NCBI GenBank assembly: GCA_937957915.1
Contig: CALGNZ010000003.1
Coordinates: 1-40,155, forward strand
Direction: 5' to 3'
From: an uncultured Granulosicoccaceae bacterium
Lineage (GTDB): Bacteria > Pseudomonadota > Gammaproteobacteria > Granulosicoccales > Granulosicoccaceae
DNA: 40,155 bases
The first letter of the stretch is position 1. Each line of letters starts with the position of its first letter. Positions 16,343 to 24,685 of this stretch are shown here, one piece after another. The position numbers were made by a program, and so were the translations under genes. Under the pieces are notes generated by a model. It saw only the letters and a program-made list of their open reading frames with translations, had not been told where the DNA came from and searched no databases.

Positions 16343-19336
16343 ATGAAACTAAGAAATAGCCTGCTAATCTCCTATACAATTGCCGCTCTGGTACCAATCA
16401 GCGTTGTGTCCTATCTTGCGTATAATAATGCGAAGACAGGATTAATGTCCATGACAAACAAAAACATGGAGACAATCCTCGATACGCGCGAAACTATGAT
16501 TACCGAATACTTTCAAGGTATAAGGAACCACGTTAATACCCTGAGTAAGAGTCCGGCGGTAATTGAAGCTATGGCAGGGTTCTCTACTGCGTTTCAAACA
16601 GCGGCATCAGAGTACAATTTGATATCCGAAAGCGGACCAAGTAACAACTCTAATATAAAACAGGCAGAAAATTCAGTACTTCAATACCTGGACACTCAAT
16701 TCGGCGAAAACTATCGTGAAGTAAACGGTAATGCGATTAACACCAGAAGTCTATTAGCGCCTACTGACAATGGAAAAATACTTCAGAGCCTGTACATCTC
16801 AGAGAACACTAATCCACTAGGTTCAAAAAACTCACTGGAGTATTCTGACGACGGCACCAGCTACAGTAGTGTGCACAAGCAGTTTCATCCGTATTTTAAC
16901 GAAATAATGAATAGCCGTGGATACTACGACGTGTTCCTTCTCGAGCCCGTCAATGGAACCGTCGTATACAGCGTTTATAAAGAAATGGATTACGGTTTGC
17001 CGATGACATCGGGCATTTTAAAGAACTCCGGACTAGCCGAGTCTTTCCGAATGGCACTCGACAGAGGACAGGGAGGAACGCCTGAGATCACTGATTTCAA
17101 TTTCTATTTACCATCATACGAAGCCCCGGCTTCATTTATCTCAAGCCCCGTATACGACAACGGTAACCTACTTGGAATCCTGGTCTTCCAGATGCCTGTT
17201 GACAAGATAAATCAGATAGTTACGCCGGAATCTGACAGCAACAATTTCGCTAAAGCTTATCTTGTCGGGGAAGACGGGCTGCTTCGTTCTCAAATGCCGG
17301 GTATGGAAGACAACACCATACTCACCATGAAAGTCGATATAGAAAACATACTAAAAATTGACAGTGACAATTTGCTGGAGAGCGAAAGCGTTGACTATCA
17401 GAACACTCCCGTGTTGCAATCAACCAAGGAAATGAATGTACTGGGAAAGAATTACGCATTAGTCATTGAGTTTACAAAAGACGATATGCTGGCTCCATTG
17501 GCAAAATTCCAGTCACTTCTATTACTATCACTCTTAATTGCAACCGTATTTGCATTAGGTATTGCAGCGTGGATAATCCGATCAACATCAAGAAAACTGG
17601 GCGCAGATCCAAAAGAGTTGATATCAATAGCAAATAGTGTAGCTAATGGCGATTTCTCTAATGATTTAAGCAATTTCAAAAACGATAATAATATACTCGC
17701 TTCAATGGCCAATATGCAGGGGGAGTTATTACAAAGAAACGAAAACGACAAAGAAACCATAGCAATGATGGCACGCTTAAGCCAGGGCCTTGATCAGATA
17801 AAAACACCTGTCATTATTGCCGGAGCAGATCTGGATATTACATTTATAAACAACAGTATGAAGCAGTGGGTAAGTGGTCATCTATCCGATGTTAAAACAG
17901 TACATCCCGGGATACAGGCTGACAATATGTTGAATACGCCCGTACTCAACCTGTTCGGCAACAATCTAAAACAACAGATAAATGGCCTGAGAGATAACCA
18001 CCATTGTGAGATACAGATGGGCAGTCGAATTCTGGAGGTGACCTTTTCACCAATAGTAACAGATGCTCAGGAACGAGTTGGAACCGCAGTTGAGATGCTG
18101 GATGTCACACGCACACGCGCTGTTATGATCGAGGTCGATAACATTGTCAACTCCGCTGAACAGGGCAACCTGCTTAATCGCATCAATATGTCTGATAAAC
18201 AAGGCGTTAATCGTACGCTTTGTCAAAATATCAACGATTTACTTGAGGTGACGTCTGGTTTTGTTGCCGATGTCAGCGACTTTGCCAAAGCAATCTCCAC
18301 CGGTGATTTAACACGAACAATAACCACGGATTATCTGGGTACATTCAACGATGTAAAATCGGATGCGAATCTGTCTATTGAACAACTTAAAGATGTAATG
18401 TCAAAAATAACAGTCGTCGCCGGAACAGTTGAAACCGCAGCAAAGGAAATCAACACTGGCAATGTCGATCTCAGCCAAAGAACAGAGCGTGCAGCAGCTA
18501 GTCTGGAGGAAACTTCATCCAGCATGGAAGAGATGACCGCATCGGTATCAAAAACTGCTGAAAACTCGGTCAAGGCTCACAAGCTGGCCGTAGCAGCCAA
18601 AAATGAAGCTGAAAAAGGTGGCGTTGTCGTCGGCGATGCCATAGAGGCAATGGAGGGGATAAACGAATCCAGTCGTAAAATTGCTGACATTATTGGTGTA
18701 ATAGATGACATTGCATTTCAGACCAACCTGCTGGCGTTAAACGCTTCGGTTGAAGCCGCTCGCGCCGGCGAACAAGGGCGTGGATTTGCTGTGGTAGCCA
18801 GCGAGGTTCGCAATCTCGCCGGCAGAAGTGCCACCGCTGCTAAAGAGATAAAGGATCTGATTGAAGACAGCGTCAAGCGGGTTGAAAACGGAGCCAAGCT
18901 GGTAAACGAGTCCGGAAAATCACTCACCGATATTGTTAGCCAGGTCAAAAAAGTGACCGATATCGTATCTGAAATATCCTCAGCAAGTCAGGAGCAATCC
19001 GAGGGAATAAGCCTCGTTAACACCGCAATTACAAATCTCGATGAAGCAACGCAACAAAATGCCGCATTGGTTGAGCAAGCGTCAGCCGCAAGTTTGTCGA
19101 CTACGGCGCAAACGGATAATTTGGTTGAGTTAATACAATTTTTCCAGTTTGAGTCAAATGTGCATAGACAAACTCAGTCGCTGTCTCCACCAGCCGATCC
19201 TTTGCCGCAACCATCAATACTGCCAGTAACAACCCAAAATACAGCGCCCAAAGAATCTGCAAATGCAGCACACCACAACCCGGTGATCAAGAAGGTTTCC
19301 AATTCAGACTCAGATACCGACTGGGAAGAATTCTAG
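16343..19336 (+). CDS. Methyl-accepting chemotaxis protein with PAS domain and C-terminal DWEEF tether
   Basis: A large transmembrane chemoreceptor of 997 residues. Membrane helix 1 is at about 8-27, a periplasmic sensor of roughly 360 residues follows, and helix 2 is at about 391-413. Then come a HAMP-type region, a PAS-like domain (about 480-590), a second HAMP-like segment (about 595-690) and the cytoplasmic methyl-accepting coiled coil. The hairpin tip, IDDIAFQTNLLALNASVEAARAGE...GFAVVASEVRNLA, spans 787-826 and is where CheA and CheW bind. A flexible Pro/Ser/Thr linker (940-990) ends in DWEEF, matching the xWxxF CheR/CheB docking pentapeptide. I use the ATG at 16343; TTG at 16334 is also in frame. 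The ligand cannot be inferred. Confidence 0.96.
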   Translation: MKLRNSLLISYTIAALVPISVVSYLAYNNAKTGLMSMTNKNMETILDTRETMITEYFQGIRNHVNTLSKSPAVIEAMAGFSTAFQTAASEYNLISESGPSNNSNIKQAENSVLQYLDTQFGENYREVNGNAINTRSLLAPTDNGKILQSLYISENTNPLGSKNSLEYSDDGTSYSSVHKQFHPYFNEIMNSRGYYDVFLLEPVNGTVVYSVYKEMDYGLPMTSGILKNSGLAESFRMALDRGQGGTPEITDFNFYLPSYEAPASFISSPVYDNGNLLGILVFQMPVDKINQIVTPESDSNNFAKAYLVGEDGLLRSQMPGMEDNTILTMKVDIENILKIDSDNLLESESVDYQNTPVLQSTKEMNVLGKNYALVIEFTKDDMLAPLAKFQSLLLLSLLIATVFALGIAAWIIRSTSRKLGADPKELISIANSVANGDFSNDLSNFKNDNNILASMANMQGELLQRNENDKETIAMMARLSQGLDQIKTPVIIAGADLDITFINNSMKQWVSGHLSDVKTVHPGIQADNMLNTPVLNLFGNNLKQQINGLRDNHHCEIQMGSRILEVTFSPIVTDAQERVGTAVEMLDVTRTRAVMIEVDNIVNSAEQGNLLNRINMSDKQGVNRTLCQNINDLLEVTSGFVADVSDFAKAISTGDLTRTITTDYLGTFNDVKSDANLSIEQLKDVMSKITVVAGTVETAAKEINTGNVDLSQRTERAAASLEETSSSMEEMTASVSKTAENSVKAHKLAVAAKNEAEKGGVVVGDAIEAMEGINESSRKIADIIGVIDDIAFQTNLLALNASVEAARAGEQGRGFAVVASEVRNLAGRSATAAKEIKDLIEDSVKRVENGAKLVNESGKSLTDIVSQVKKVTDIVSEISSASQEQSEGISLVNTAITNLDEATQQNAALVEQASAASLSTTAQTDNLVELIQFFQFESNVHRQTQSLSPPADPLPQPSILPVTTQNTAPKESANAAHHNPVIKKVSNSDSDTDWEEF

Positions 19337-19346
19337 CTTCCCAGTC
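19319..19346 (+). promoter_or_regulatory. 10-bp hairpin across the MCP stop codon
   Basis: GACTGGGAAG and CTTCCCAGTC form a perfect 10-bp stem around an 8-nt loop that contains the TAG stop. No T-run follows. It may stabilise the upstream mRNA or attenuate read-through into the STAS gene. Confidence 0.55.
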
Positions 19347-19353
19347 GTTCAGA

Positions 19354-19394
19354 CCCGATGTTGCCACATAGCTAATTGGGTGTGGTACATCGGG
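19354..19394 (+). promoter_or_regulatory. Second hairpin between the MCP and STAS genes
   Basis: CCCGATGT/ACATCGGG (8 bp) encloses CCACA/TGTGG (5 bp), separated by a 2-nt and 1-nt bulge, with a 12-nt loop. It lies 7 nt after the previous hairpin. There is no immediate T-run, although TTTT occurs 11 nt later (19406-19409), so it could be a weak terminator or processing signal. Confidence 0.5.
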
Positions 19395-19469
19395 ATAGGC
19401 TGAATTTTACCCTGAAACATCTGCAAAATTCGAATATGTCTATTTTTAAATTGATCAGGAAGAACACTA

Positions 19470-20663
19470 ATGGTCGCCAGAAAAAAGAGTAGTAAATCAA
19501 CGACAAGCGCCACAACAACGCGTGCGAAGACCACTACGAAATCTACAGGATCAACGCGTGCCAAAACCACTAGAACTAACTCTACCAATACAAAAACAAA
19601 AACAAAAAAAACGGCGCCAAAGACTAACGATTCCGCTAAACCTGCCAGCGCTAAAACTGCTGCTAGCAAATCTTCAGGTAATGTAAAAAAAACCACTACG
19701 ACGACAAAAAAGGCTAAGACAACATCACGGGAAAACACGCCAGCACTGTCTAAAACAGCAGCAAAAAAGGCGGCTACTCCAAAAGGTACTACAACATCAA
19801 AAAAACCGCCAGCTACAGCACGGGGAAAGGCCGTTGCAAAAAAAGCGACCAATAAAAAGTCGCCGCGTAGAGTTTCTGCAACCACCAATGCAAAATCTAT
19901 AGACTCTGTGTCTATACAGCCCATCGAGGAGAAGGAATTGTCAGTTGCCTGCACGATTAAGGCATCTGACGATGGCAATGCGGTTGATACAAATATTGAT
20001 GCAGCAGAAACGACAGTTACGCTCGAGCAAGACGCATCGAAGGAAGAAACTTCAAATGAGTCAAATACTAAAATTGAAGTAGCCGAGCCCGCGGAAACCA
20101 TAACAACGAGCGCCACTGACACAACGACAGAACACCCTGATAAAAGTGACCCGGCAACACAGGAAAAGGTTGTTGATGAGCCTCAGGAGACCAGCTCGAG
20201 CAACACCGAATCCAACGAGCAAACAAGCTCCGATTCATCTGACGGTTCCTTTGTCATAATGCTGGATGACGAGCCTGAACCAACCGACGAAACAGAAGCA
20301 GTGCAGGACGACGCAGATATAGAAGTTGCGGATTCTGATTCGTTTCTGATTCTATTCGATGATGAAGAATCAGAAGATCGTACCAAAATTGACGAAAATG
20401 ACGGTACTTATAAGATTTCACTCGACGGAGATATAAGCTTCCACAATATCGTAAAACTGAAGACACAACTGGAATCAACCTTTGATGCCATAGGCATCGA
20501 GCTCGATGCTACCGGGGTTGAAGGAATGGATACCGCCTCCGCACAGATGCTGATCGCCTACACAAACAACCTCAGGAATTCCAGCATTCCCGTTAAATGG
20601 CTCGGTACGTCCAGGACATTCGATAATGTGTCGGAGACCCTCGGAATGAAACTGATCGACTAA
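19470..20663 (+). CDS. STAS-domain protein with histone-H1-like Lys/Thr-rich N-terminus and acidic middle
   Basis: 397 residues in three parts. Residues 1-145 are almost only Lys, Thr, Ala and Ser with scattered Arg and no acidic cluster, resembling bacterial histone-H1-like or AlgP-type tails. Residues 152-305 are strongly acidic and carry two similar segments, SFVIMLDDE (260-268) and SFLILFDDE (291-299). Residues about 308-397 fit a STAS domain: YKISLDGDISFHNIVKLKTQL, then IELDATGVEGMDTASAQMLIAYTNNLR, with D354-T355 at the position of the phosphorylated Ser in SpoIIAA-like proteins. AGGAAG precedes the ATG by 7 nt. It lies between the MCP and cheD, so a role in chemotaxis or its control is inferred. 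What the basic tail binds (DNA, RNA or a polyanion, or its own acidic part) is unknown. Confidence 0.85.
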   Translation: MVARKKSSKSTTSATTTRAKTTTKSTGSTRAKTTRTNSTNTKTKTKKTAPKTNDSAKPASAKTAASKSSGNVKKTTTTTKKAKTTSRENTPALSKTAAKKAATPKGTTTSKKPPATARGKAVAKKATNKKSPRRVSATTNAKSIDSVSIQPIEEKELSVACTIKASDDGNAVDTNIDAAETTVTLEQDASKEETSNESNTKIEVAEPAETITTSATDTTTEHPDKSDPATQEKVVDEPQETSSSNTESNEQTSSDSSDGSFVIMLDDEPEPTDETEAVQDDADIEVADSDSFLILFDDEESEDRTKIDENDGTYKISLDGDISFHNIVKLKTQLESTFDAIGIELDATGVEGMDTASAQMLIAYTNNLRNSSIPVKWLGTSRTFDNVSETLGMKLID

Positions 20664-20764
20664 ATCAGCTATCTTGAAATATCCGGCCTTACTATCAGCA
20701 TTCTCAACCCATTGCTCGCTTCCCAGTCAATGACGCTCTTTAGGCGACGTTGTGCAATGTACAA

Positions 20765-21364
20765 ATGAATGTCAATAGATTTCACGACAGCTCTTCAGGG
20801 CTGGATATTGTGCAGGTTATGCCGGGAGCCCTGTATGTTTCAAACAAGGGTGAATGTATAACCACTATCCTTGGCTCCTGTATTTCCGTATGCCTCAGAG
20901 ATCCTGTAGCCGGCATTGGCGGGCTCAACCACTTTATGTTGCCAGGCCTCGAAACAGACTGTGATAAAGACTCTGACACCAATAATTACGGACAATTCTC
21001 AATGACACAACTTATTGAGAAAATGGAAGCGCTGGGGGCGCGCTCTTACAGGTGTGATGCAAAAGTTTTTGGTGGAGGCAATATGTTCCCGAACGATCAG
21101 GAAATTGGAGCACGCAATATTGAGTTTAGCACCAAGTATCTCAAAGACATGGGCATAGAGGTTACCAGTAAAGATGTGGGTTTGTCCTATAGTCGAAGAA
21201 TCAGATTCTTCACAGATACAGGCAAAGTGATGGTCAAGCGCCTTAGGTCTCTTCATAACAAACACATCAGCGAACAACAAACAGATTACAAAAACTCACT
21301 ATTAAACATTGACAATGAATTCAACACTTATGACCCCACGCAACCACCAGGCGACAGGTCGTAA
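20765..21364 (+). CDS. cheD: Chemoreceptor glutamine deamidase CheD
   Basis: CheD deamidates receptor glutamines to create methylation sites and in some systems serves the CheC phosphatase. The protein (199 residues from this ATG) has the catalytic Cys in TTILGSCISVCLRD (Cys39) and His in GGLNHFMLP (His56), plus KVFGGGNMF and DVGLSYSRRIRFFTDTGKVMVKRL. A TTG at 20750 with AGG upstream is an alternative start, adding five residues. It stops 2 nt before the cheB GTG. Because CheD partners CheC in some bacteria, its presence together with the CheX/CheC-like phosphatase candidate in this window is notable. Confidence 0.95.
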   Translation: MNVNRFHDSSSGLDIVQVMPGALYVSNKGECITTILGSCISVCLRDPVAGIGGLNHFMLPGLETDCDKDSDTNNYGQFSMTQLIEKMEALGARSYRCDAKVFGGGNMFPNDQEIGARNIEFSTKYLKDMGIEVTSKDVGLSYSRRIRFFTDTGKVMVKRLRSLHNKHISEQQTDYKNSLLNIDNEFNTYDPTQPPGDRS

Positions 21365-21366
21365 GA

Positions 21367-22464
21367 GTGAAAACACACATGGCTGCAAAAGCAAAACAAA
21401 CATCGCCAATTTATAAAGTACTGATTGTCGAGGACTCAGCGGTTATTCAACATCTGCTAACTAACATTATAAATGCTCATCCACAATTCGAGGTAGTCGG
21501 TGCGGCGCCAGATCCTTATATTGCCAGAACCATGATCAAGTCATTGAATCCGGATTTATTAACGCTGGATATCGAAATGCCAAAAATGGACGGGCTGCAA
21601 TTTCTGAAGAATTTAATGCGGCTCAGACCCATGCCGGTTGTTATGATTTCTTCGCTGACAGAACGCGGCGCTATTCACACAATGGAAGCGCTCAGAATCG
21701 GCGCGATTGATGTCATTGCAAAACCCGACTTTAAAACCACTCAATGCATGACCCATTTCTCGCAACTGGTTTACGAGAAGTTGTCAATCGCCGCGACGGT
21801 GAAAAAATCAAAACTAAAACCAAGGCCAGTTGGTGGTGTTTGTCCCGCGCACACACTTCACGGTAAAGCGCGCGCATCGCGCAATTTACTGGCAATTGGC
21901 GCCTCTACAGGTGGCACAATCGCATTGCAGGAATTGTTCAGGCAGCTACCCACAACCACACCTGGAACCGTCGTAGTACAGCATATACCCGGTGCGTTTA
22001 GCCAACCATTTGCAGAGAGCCTGAACAAATGCTCGGCTATGAAAATACAACAGGCGCAGGAGGGAGACGTAATTAAGCAAGGTCATGCATACATAGCCCC
22101 GGGTACAGAGCATCTGAAAGTCGTGAAGGTACAAGGTGTCTATCGATGCGCTCTGCAATCTACCGCTCCGGTTAACCGACACCGCCCCTCTGTCGATGTA
22201 TTGTTTGATTCAATAGCCAAATGTGCCACTGAAAAATCGATGGGTGTACTCCTCACTGGTATGGGTAAGGATGGCGCACAGGGACTGCTTACAATGAAGG
22301 GACAGGGCTGCATTACCGTAGCGCAGGACGAAGCCAGCAGCGTAGTCTGGGGTATGCCCGGAGCTGCAGTTGAGCTGGATGCAGCCTCGTATATAAAAAC
22401 ACTCGACTCACTGCCTGGTTTTATCAACAGCACGTTCTCAGGTACATTCTCGGGCACGGGCTAA
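21367..22464 (+). CDS. cheB: Protein-glutamate methylesterase CheB
   Basis: CheB removes receptor methyl groups when phosphorylated by CheA. The protein (365 residues from the GTG) has a receiver domain with phospho-acceptor Asp68 (LDIEMPKMDG) and Lys119 (AKPDF), and a C-terminal esterase domain with the Ser-His-Asp triad: Ser180 (GASTGGT), His206 (VVQHIPGAFSQPFAESL) and Asp302 (GMGKDGAQGL). It starts at GTG 21367 or ATG 21379; the first nearly abuts cheD. It is the last gene of the plus-strand che operon and converges on flgN across a 292-nt gap with no clear terminator. Confidence 0.97.
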   Translation: MKTHMAAKAKQTSPIYKVLIVEDSAVIQHLLTNIINAHPQFEVVGAAPDPYIARTMIKSLNPDLLTLDIEMPKMDGLQFLKNLMRLRPMPVVMISSLTERGAIHTMEALRIGAIDVIAKPDFKTTQCMTHFSQLVYEKLSIAATVKKSKLKPRPVGGVCPAHTLHGKARASRNLLAIGASTGGTIALQELFRQLPTTTPGTVVVQHIPGAFSQPFAESLNKCSAMKIQQAQEGDVIKQGHAYIAPGTEHLKVVKVQGVYRCALQSTAPVNRHRPSVDVLFDSIAKCATEKSMGVLLTGMGKDGAQGLLTMKGQGCITVAQDEASSVVWGMPGAAVELDAASYIKTLDSLPGFINSTFSGTFSGTG

Positions 22465-22756
22465 TTCGTTTTTACTCTTCGCGCTGTCGTCTAAACCGTA
22501 CATTACCAGGCCTGACGGACCACCATCAGTAACAGACACGATAAGCCCTGCCAGGCTAACACGGTGCAAACCGCACAATCGACAAAGCACGAGACACAGG
22601 CCTTTTGATTGTTGCCTAAACCAAAACAAACTCTGACTGATCCTTTTGCAGCGTTCTGCGGACACAAGGCGGGCATATCTCGCACTACCTTGATACAAAC
22701 ACGCCTTCGTGGCGCGTTTGCGGCGTAAGTACCCTGCCCGCTCGCTAACATACAGC

Positions 22757-23173
22757 TCAAGCCGCACCAAGCGCTCTCTTTTTTGCCGGATCTGGAACTC
22801 GACCTTGCTCATCGTACAGTTCTACCGGATGCCTGTCGGTACAACTTAGCAAAATGCCGATGGACTTCTCAGTCATATTTCTCGCCTGAGTCAGCATACT
22901 GCCATTGATAGAATTTTTTACACTGCTTTGAGCAATCAACTCTCTGATTTCTGGTATTAGTCCGCCCGGGTGTTCACCCTCTGTGCGCTTCAGCGCGCTC
23001 ATTAGTTCAGGTGATACTGAAGCAAGTATATTCGTAAGCTCCTGCTTTTTGCCTGCTATCATTTCCAGATCATCAGTATCTGCACTTACTATGGCGGAAC
23101 GCTCGCGCTCTAATAGTTCAATCATCTGCTGTAGGCGTGTTACCAGCAGTTTTTCATTATCAATTATTCGCAT
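22757..23173 (-). CDS. flgN: Flagellar export chaperone FlgN
   Basis: FlgN is the chaperone for hook-junction proteins FlgK and FlgL. The 138-residue, highly helical product has the family pattern LVTRLQQMIELLERERSAIVSADTDDLEMIAGKKQELTNIL in its first 50 residues and a helix-rich middle with the NMTEKSIGILL segment. GGGAAG lies before the ATG. It follows flgA by 48 nt on the minus strand, leaving no room for flgM, which sits between these genes in many gammaproteobacteria. The sequence is divergent, as is usual for FlgN; position supports the call. Confidence 0.85.
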   Translation of the reverse strand: MRIIDNEKLLVTRLQQMIELLERERSAIVSADTDDLEMIAGKKQELTNILASVSPELMSALKRTEGEHPGGLIPEIRELIAQSSVKNSINGSMLTQARNMTEKSIGILLSCTDRHPVELYDEQGRVPDPAKKRALGAA

Positions 23174-23221
23174 TTATTGTTTCTTCCCTGGTGATGAATC
23201 TTTGTCGTCCACTAACCTATC

Positions 23222-24151
23222 CTACGGAGACACAACAACCTCTCCCGGGCCTTTAATCCATGTCTGAATCACTCGACCCGAGGAGTTGCTCCTGACCTGT
23301 ATTTTTTTTCCCATCTCCCCGCCTGCCAAAGCGGTTCCTTTCATCTGCACATCAATAAGCTGGTTGCTTGCACTTATAAGCACAGTGTCCCCTTTTACAA
23401 CTACTTTTGGTGCAGCCAGAATAGCGGATGAAATCTCTCGCCCGGCCGCGAGCCGTCTTTTAAATCGATAGCCAAGTACTTTGTCGATACTTCTAATGGT
23501 CTCGCGACGCAATGCAGAAATGTCGAGTTGACGCATCGACACGATATCTGCCGACAAAATATCGTCTTTGTTCACAGGGACAGTTAAAACCGGGATACTG
23601 AGAAACACACTCGCCTGAACCCGAACCAGTACCTTCCAGGGTGCTGACCCGTTACACTTGGCAGTAACTGTTGTGTTGCCCATCGTATTAGAGGCAGAGG
23701 TCCAGGAGTAGACTACGTCTTCGTCACAGCGTTTGAGTCGTAACCTCCTGTCAACCGGGGTCACATTCACTTCAACACGCTCGGCTTCGCTGTGTTCACC
23801 ACGTACGAAATCACCTGCCTCCGCAGCCAGTGACGTCAGTGAGTGCTCCCCTGACGGCTCGATATCAGCCACAAGACCACTCTGGGCATCATTGTTTGTA
23901 TTCAGTCCAGGGTTGTTCTGGTTACCCTGTCGCACGCGCTTTTGCGAACGCTCATCAGTATTTTTCTTTAACTCTATGGCGCCAAGCACTTGCTCCAGAG
24001 AAGGTGGCACTTTGCTATCAACGGCAGCCTGGTCATTTGACGCAGCGGTGGAGTTGAGCTCAGTCGATTGGGACTGTGCACCCACACTGACAACGTGAAG
24101 CATACTCAGGGAGAGTAAACCCAATTGTATTACTGATAATGACAGGCGCAA
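23222..24151 (-). CDS. flgA: Flagellar P-ring assembly chaperone FlgA
   Basis: FlgA is a periplasmic chaperone for the P-ring protein FlgI. The C-terminal roughly 180 residues carry the expected fold: VPVNKDDILSADIVSMRQLDI, LGYRFKRRLAAGREISSAIL and KVVVKGDTVLISASNQLIDVQMKGTALAGGEMGKKIQVRN-type sequence (SAF-like domain). The N-terminus is a signal peptide (LSLSVIQLGLLSLSMLHVVSVGAQ) followed by about 90 residues of Asn/Gln/Ser-rich linker, longer than in many relatives. No ATG fits; I choose TTG at 24151, which has GGAAGAG 5 nt upstream, over TTG at 24178. It is divergent from flgB. Confidence 0.92.
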   Translation of the reverse strand: MRLSLSVIQLGLLSLSMLHVVSVGAQSQSTELNSTAASNDQAAVDSKVPPSLEQVLGAIELKKNTDERSQKRVRQGNQNNPGLNTNNDAQSGLVADIEPSGEHSLTSLAAEAGDFVRGEHSEAERVEVNVTPVDRRLRLKRCDEDVVYSWTSASNTMGNTTVTAKCNGSAPWKVLVRVQASVFLSIPVLTVPVNKDDILSADIVSMRQLDISALRRETIRSIDKVLGYRFKRRLAAGREISSAILAAPKVVVKGDTVLISASNQLIDVQMKGTALAGGEMGKKIQVRSNSSGRVIQTWIKGPGEVVVSP

Positions 24152-24178
24152 TTTTTCTCTTCCGTGATTTCTGCACAA

Positions 24179-24685
24179 AGGCAGCTGTATATTCCATAAA
24201 CCGATTTGCTACGAATAGATTTTCTTGAAACCGGGGGATATGAATACCAAAATCGATTTACGCAATAATGCGTGCTCGCGTAATAAATGTCGGTATTTTT
24301 ATCTGCAATTACTTGAATCGCTACAATTGCCGTGCCGCATGTGACTAATGTAAAGCTCGTGAGAACGGCACAGAATATTGTGTCACTTAATACGAAGTCC
24401 CTGCCGACCAGGCCCCCTACACACGTTGTGGGCTAATCAACCAATGTCACAACCCAAATCAGCGAACGCTGAACCGGCGCAACGCAGGCGTTCAGGTGAC
24501 CCATTTCACATCGGCAGCCCAACGGTCTTCTCCGCCGCTGGTTGACGATTCCAATGGCTTGCTACTTGCAGCAGCCGGTCAAGGAACCAAGGACAGGTTC
24601 AGCGCCCAATGATCAGTTATCTACCGATCAATCTCTGTACCGTCCTTAGAATAACTAACACAACGGACATTGCAGGGACTGCACA
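24179..24685. other. Divergent flgA-flgB intergenic region
   Basis: Besides the flgB sigma54 promoter at 24555-24570, it holds a CTGAAC/GTTCAG inverted repeat (24469-24495) with inner GCG/CGC pairing, 60-85 nt upstream of that promoter, where an activator could bind. A CGCA-ATAA-TGCG palindrome lies at about 24260-24273 near flgA. I found no convincing promoter for flgA and no gene. Confidence 0.5.
24555..24570 (+). promoter_or_regulatory. Candidate sigma54 promoter of the flgB operon
   Basis: TGGCTT-GCTAC-TTGCA matches the sigma54 consensus with GG and GC 10 nt apart. Transcription would begin near 24581, leaving a leader of about 105 nt before flgB. The -24 half equals that of the fliK promoter candidate. 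This is the strongest promoter match in the window. Confidence 0.7.

Noticed and set aside
19349..20122. 257-codon minus-strand frame opposite the STAS gene, rich in Val, Phe and Leu
   Set aside because: It is the antisense shadow of the Lys/Thr-rich coding region; hydrophobic bias is what AAA and ACN codons give in reverse. No start signal and no family pattern.
22438..22812. 124-codon minus-strand frame overlapping the ends of cheB and flgN
   Set aside because: It runs out of frame through both genes and its Cys/Arg-rich composition looks random.
24260..24278. Possible sigma54 promoter for flgA on the minus strand
   Set aside because: GCAC and TTGC are present but the spacing is one base too long and the GG is missing; the site is a CGCA/TGCG palindrome.
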